Of a DNA stretch of 64,000 bases, positions 61,807 to 64,000 are shown piece by piece; the stretch's first letter is position 1, and the number at the start of each line of letters is the position of its first letter. Location of the stretch: assembly GCF_014650695.1 (NCBI RefSeq), contig NZ_BMVL01000001.1, positions 269,563 through 333,562 on the forward strand. Reading direction: 5' to 3'. The notes beneath the pieces are model-generated. The model was not told the DNA's origin. It saw only the letters and a program-made list of their open reading frames with translations, and did no database searches. Origin of the DNA: Streptomyces avidinii. Its GTDB lineage: Bacteria; Actinomycetota; Actinomycetes; Streptomycetales; Streptomycetaceae. The position numbers were made by a program, and so were the translations under genes.

Positions 61807-64000
<2,194 letters not shown>

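Overview
The window is very GC-rich, densely packed and reads as Streptomyces chromosome, most likely from the conserved core arm. Third codon positions are almost always G or C, GTG and TTG starts are common, and many genes begin directly at a promoter -10 box. It carries actinobacterial families such as SpoIIE-type phosphatases, NsdA-like TPR regulators and DUF4191, and has two glutamine synthetases (GSI and GSII), each preceded by a GlnR-type site. No tRNA, rRNA, CRISPR array, insertion sequence or prophage was seen.

Layout. 1-3618: a DUF2156/MprF-like protein (5' end off the window), a rhomboid-like membrane protein and a histidine kinase without a partner regulator. 3811-10536 (minus): a five-gene, translationally coupled exopolysaccharide operon, in transcription order a secreted Agd3-like deacetylase, a PelF-like GT4 glycosyltransferase, a roughly 12-helix membrane protein, a spherulin-4 (GH135-like) protein and a GH114 lipoprotein. 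These are the enzyme families of the fungal galactosaminogalactan cluster plus a bacterial PelF, and this is the most interesting system here. 10882-19853: pepA, lpdA (E3), a two-lipoyl-domain E2, a GntR/FCD regulator and aceE (E1). 20008-22662: small core genes and a secreted Gly/Asn/Trp-rich protein. 22882-25677: an unrecognised three-gene cassette. 25832-31415: glnA, an RDD protein, DUF4191, lipA, lipB and a zinc-ribbon protein.

31589-46996: a TPR regulator, FAD oxidoreductase, TIGR01777 epimerase, VIT1-like transporter, SpoIIE-type phosphatase, ArsC-like protein, hydrolase/MarR/MocR group, FabV, Gfo/Idh/MocA oxidoreductase, glnII and a winged-helix regulator preceded by possible leader peptides. 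47109-56809: a PepSY/His-Met-rich membrane pair, a second rhomboid-like protein, a tyrosine phosphatase, a large membrane-anchored protein, and an ABC exporter operon with duplicated permeases and a lipoprotein. 56955-64000: a large lipoprotein, a metal-dependent hydrolase coupled to a ferredoxin-type reductase, a TetR regulator, a GNAT acetyltransferase and a pullulanase that runs off the window.

How the genes fit together. E1, E2 and E3 of a 2-oxoacid dehydrogenase lie next to each other, and LipB and LipA, which make the lipoyl cofactor the E2 needs, are about 10 kb away. A perfect palindrome overlaps the aceE promoter and another lies at the gntR start, suggesting control by the GntR protein. 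glnA and glnII look like one GlnR regulon. The exopolysaccharide operon is self-contained for chain synthesis, export, deacetylation and hydrolysis, except that no UDP-sugar epimerase gene is present.
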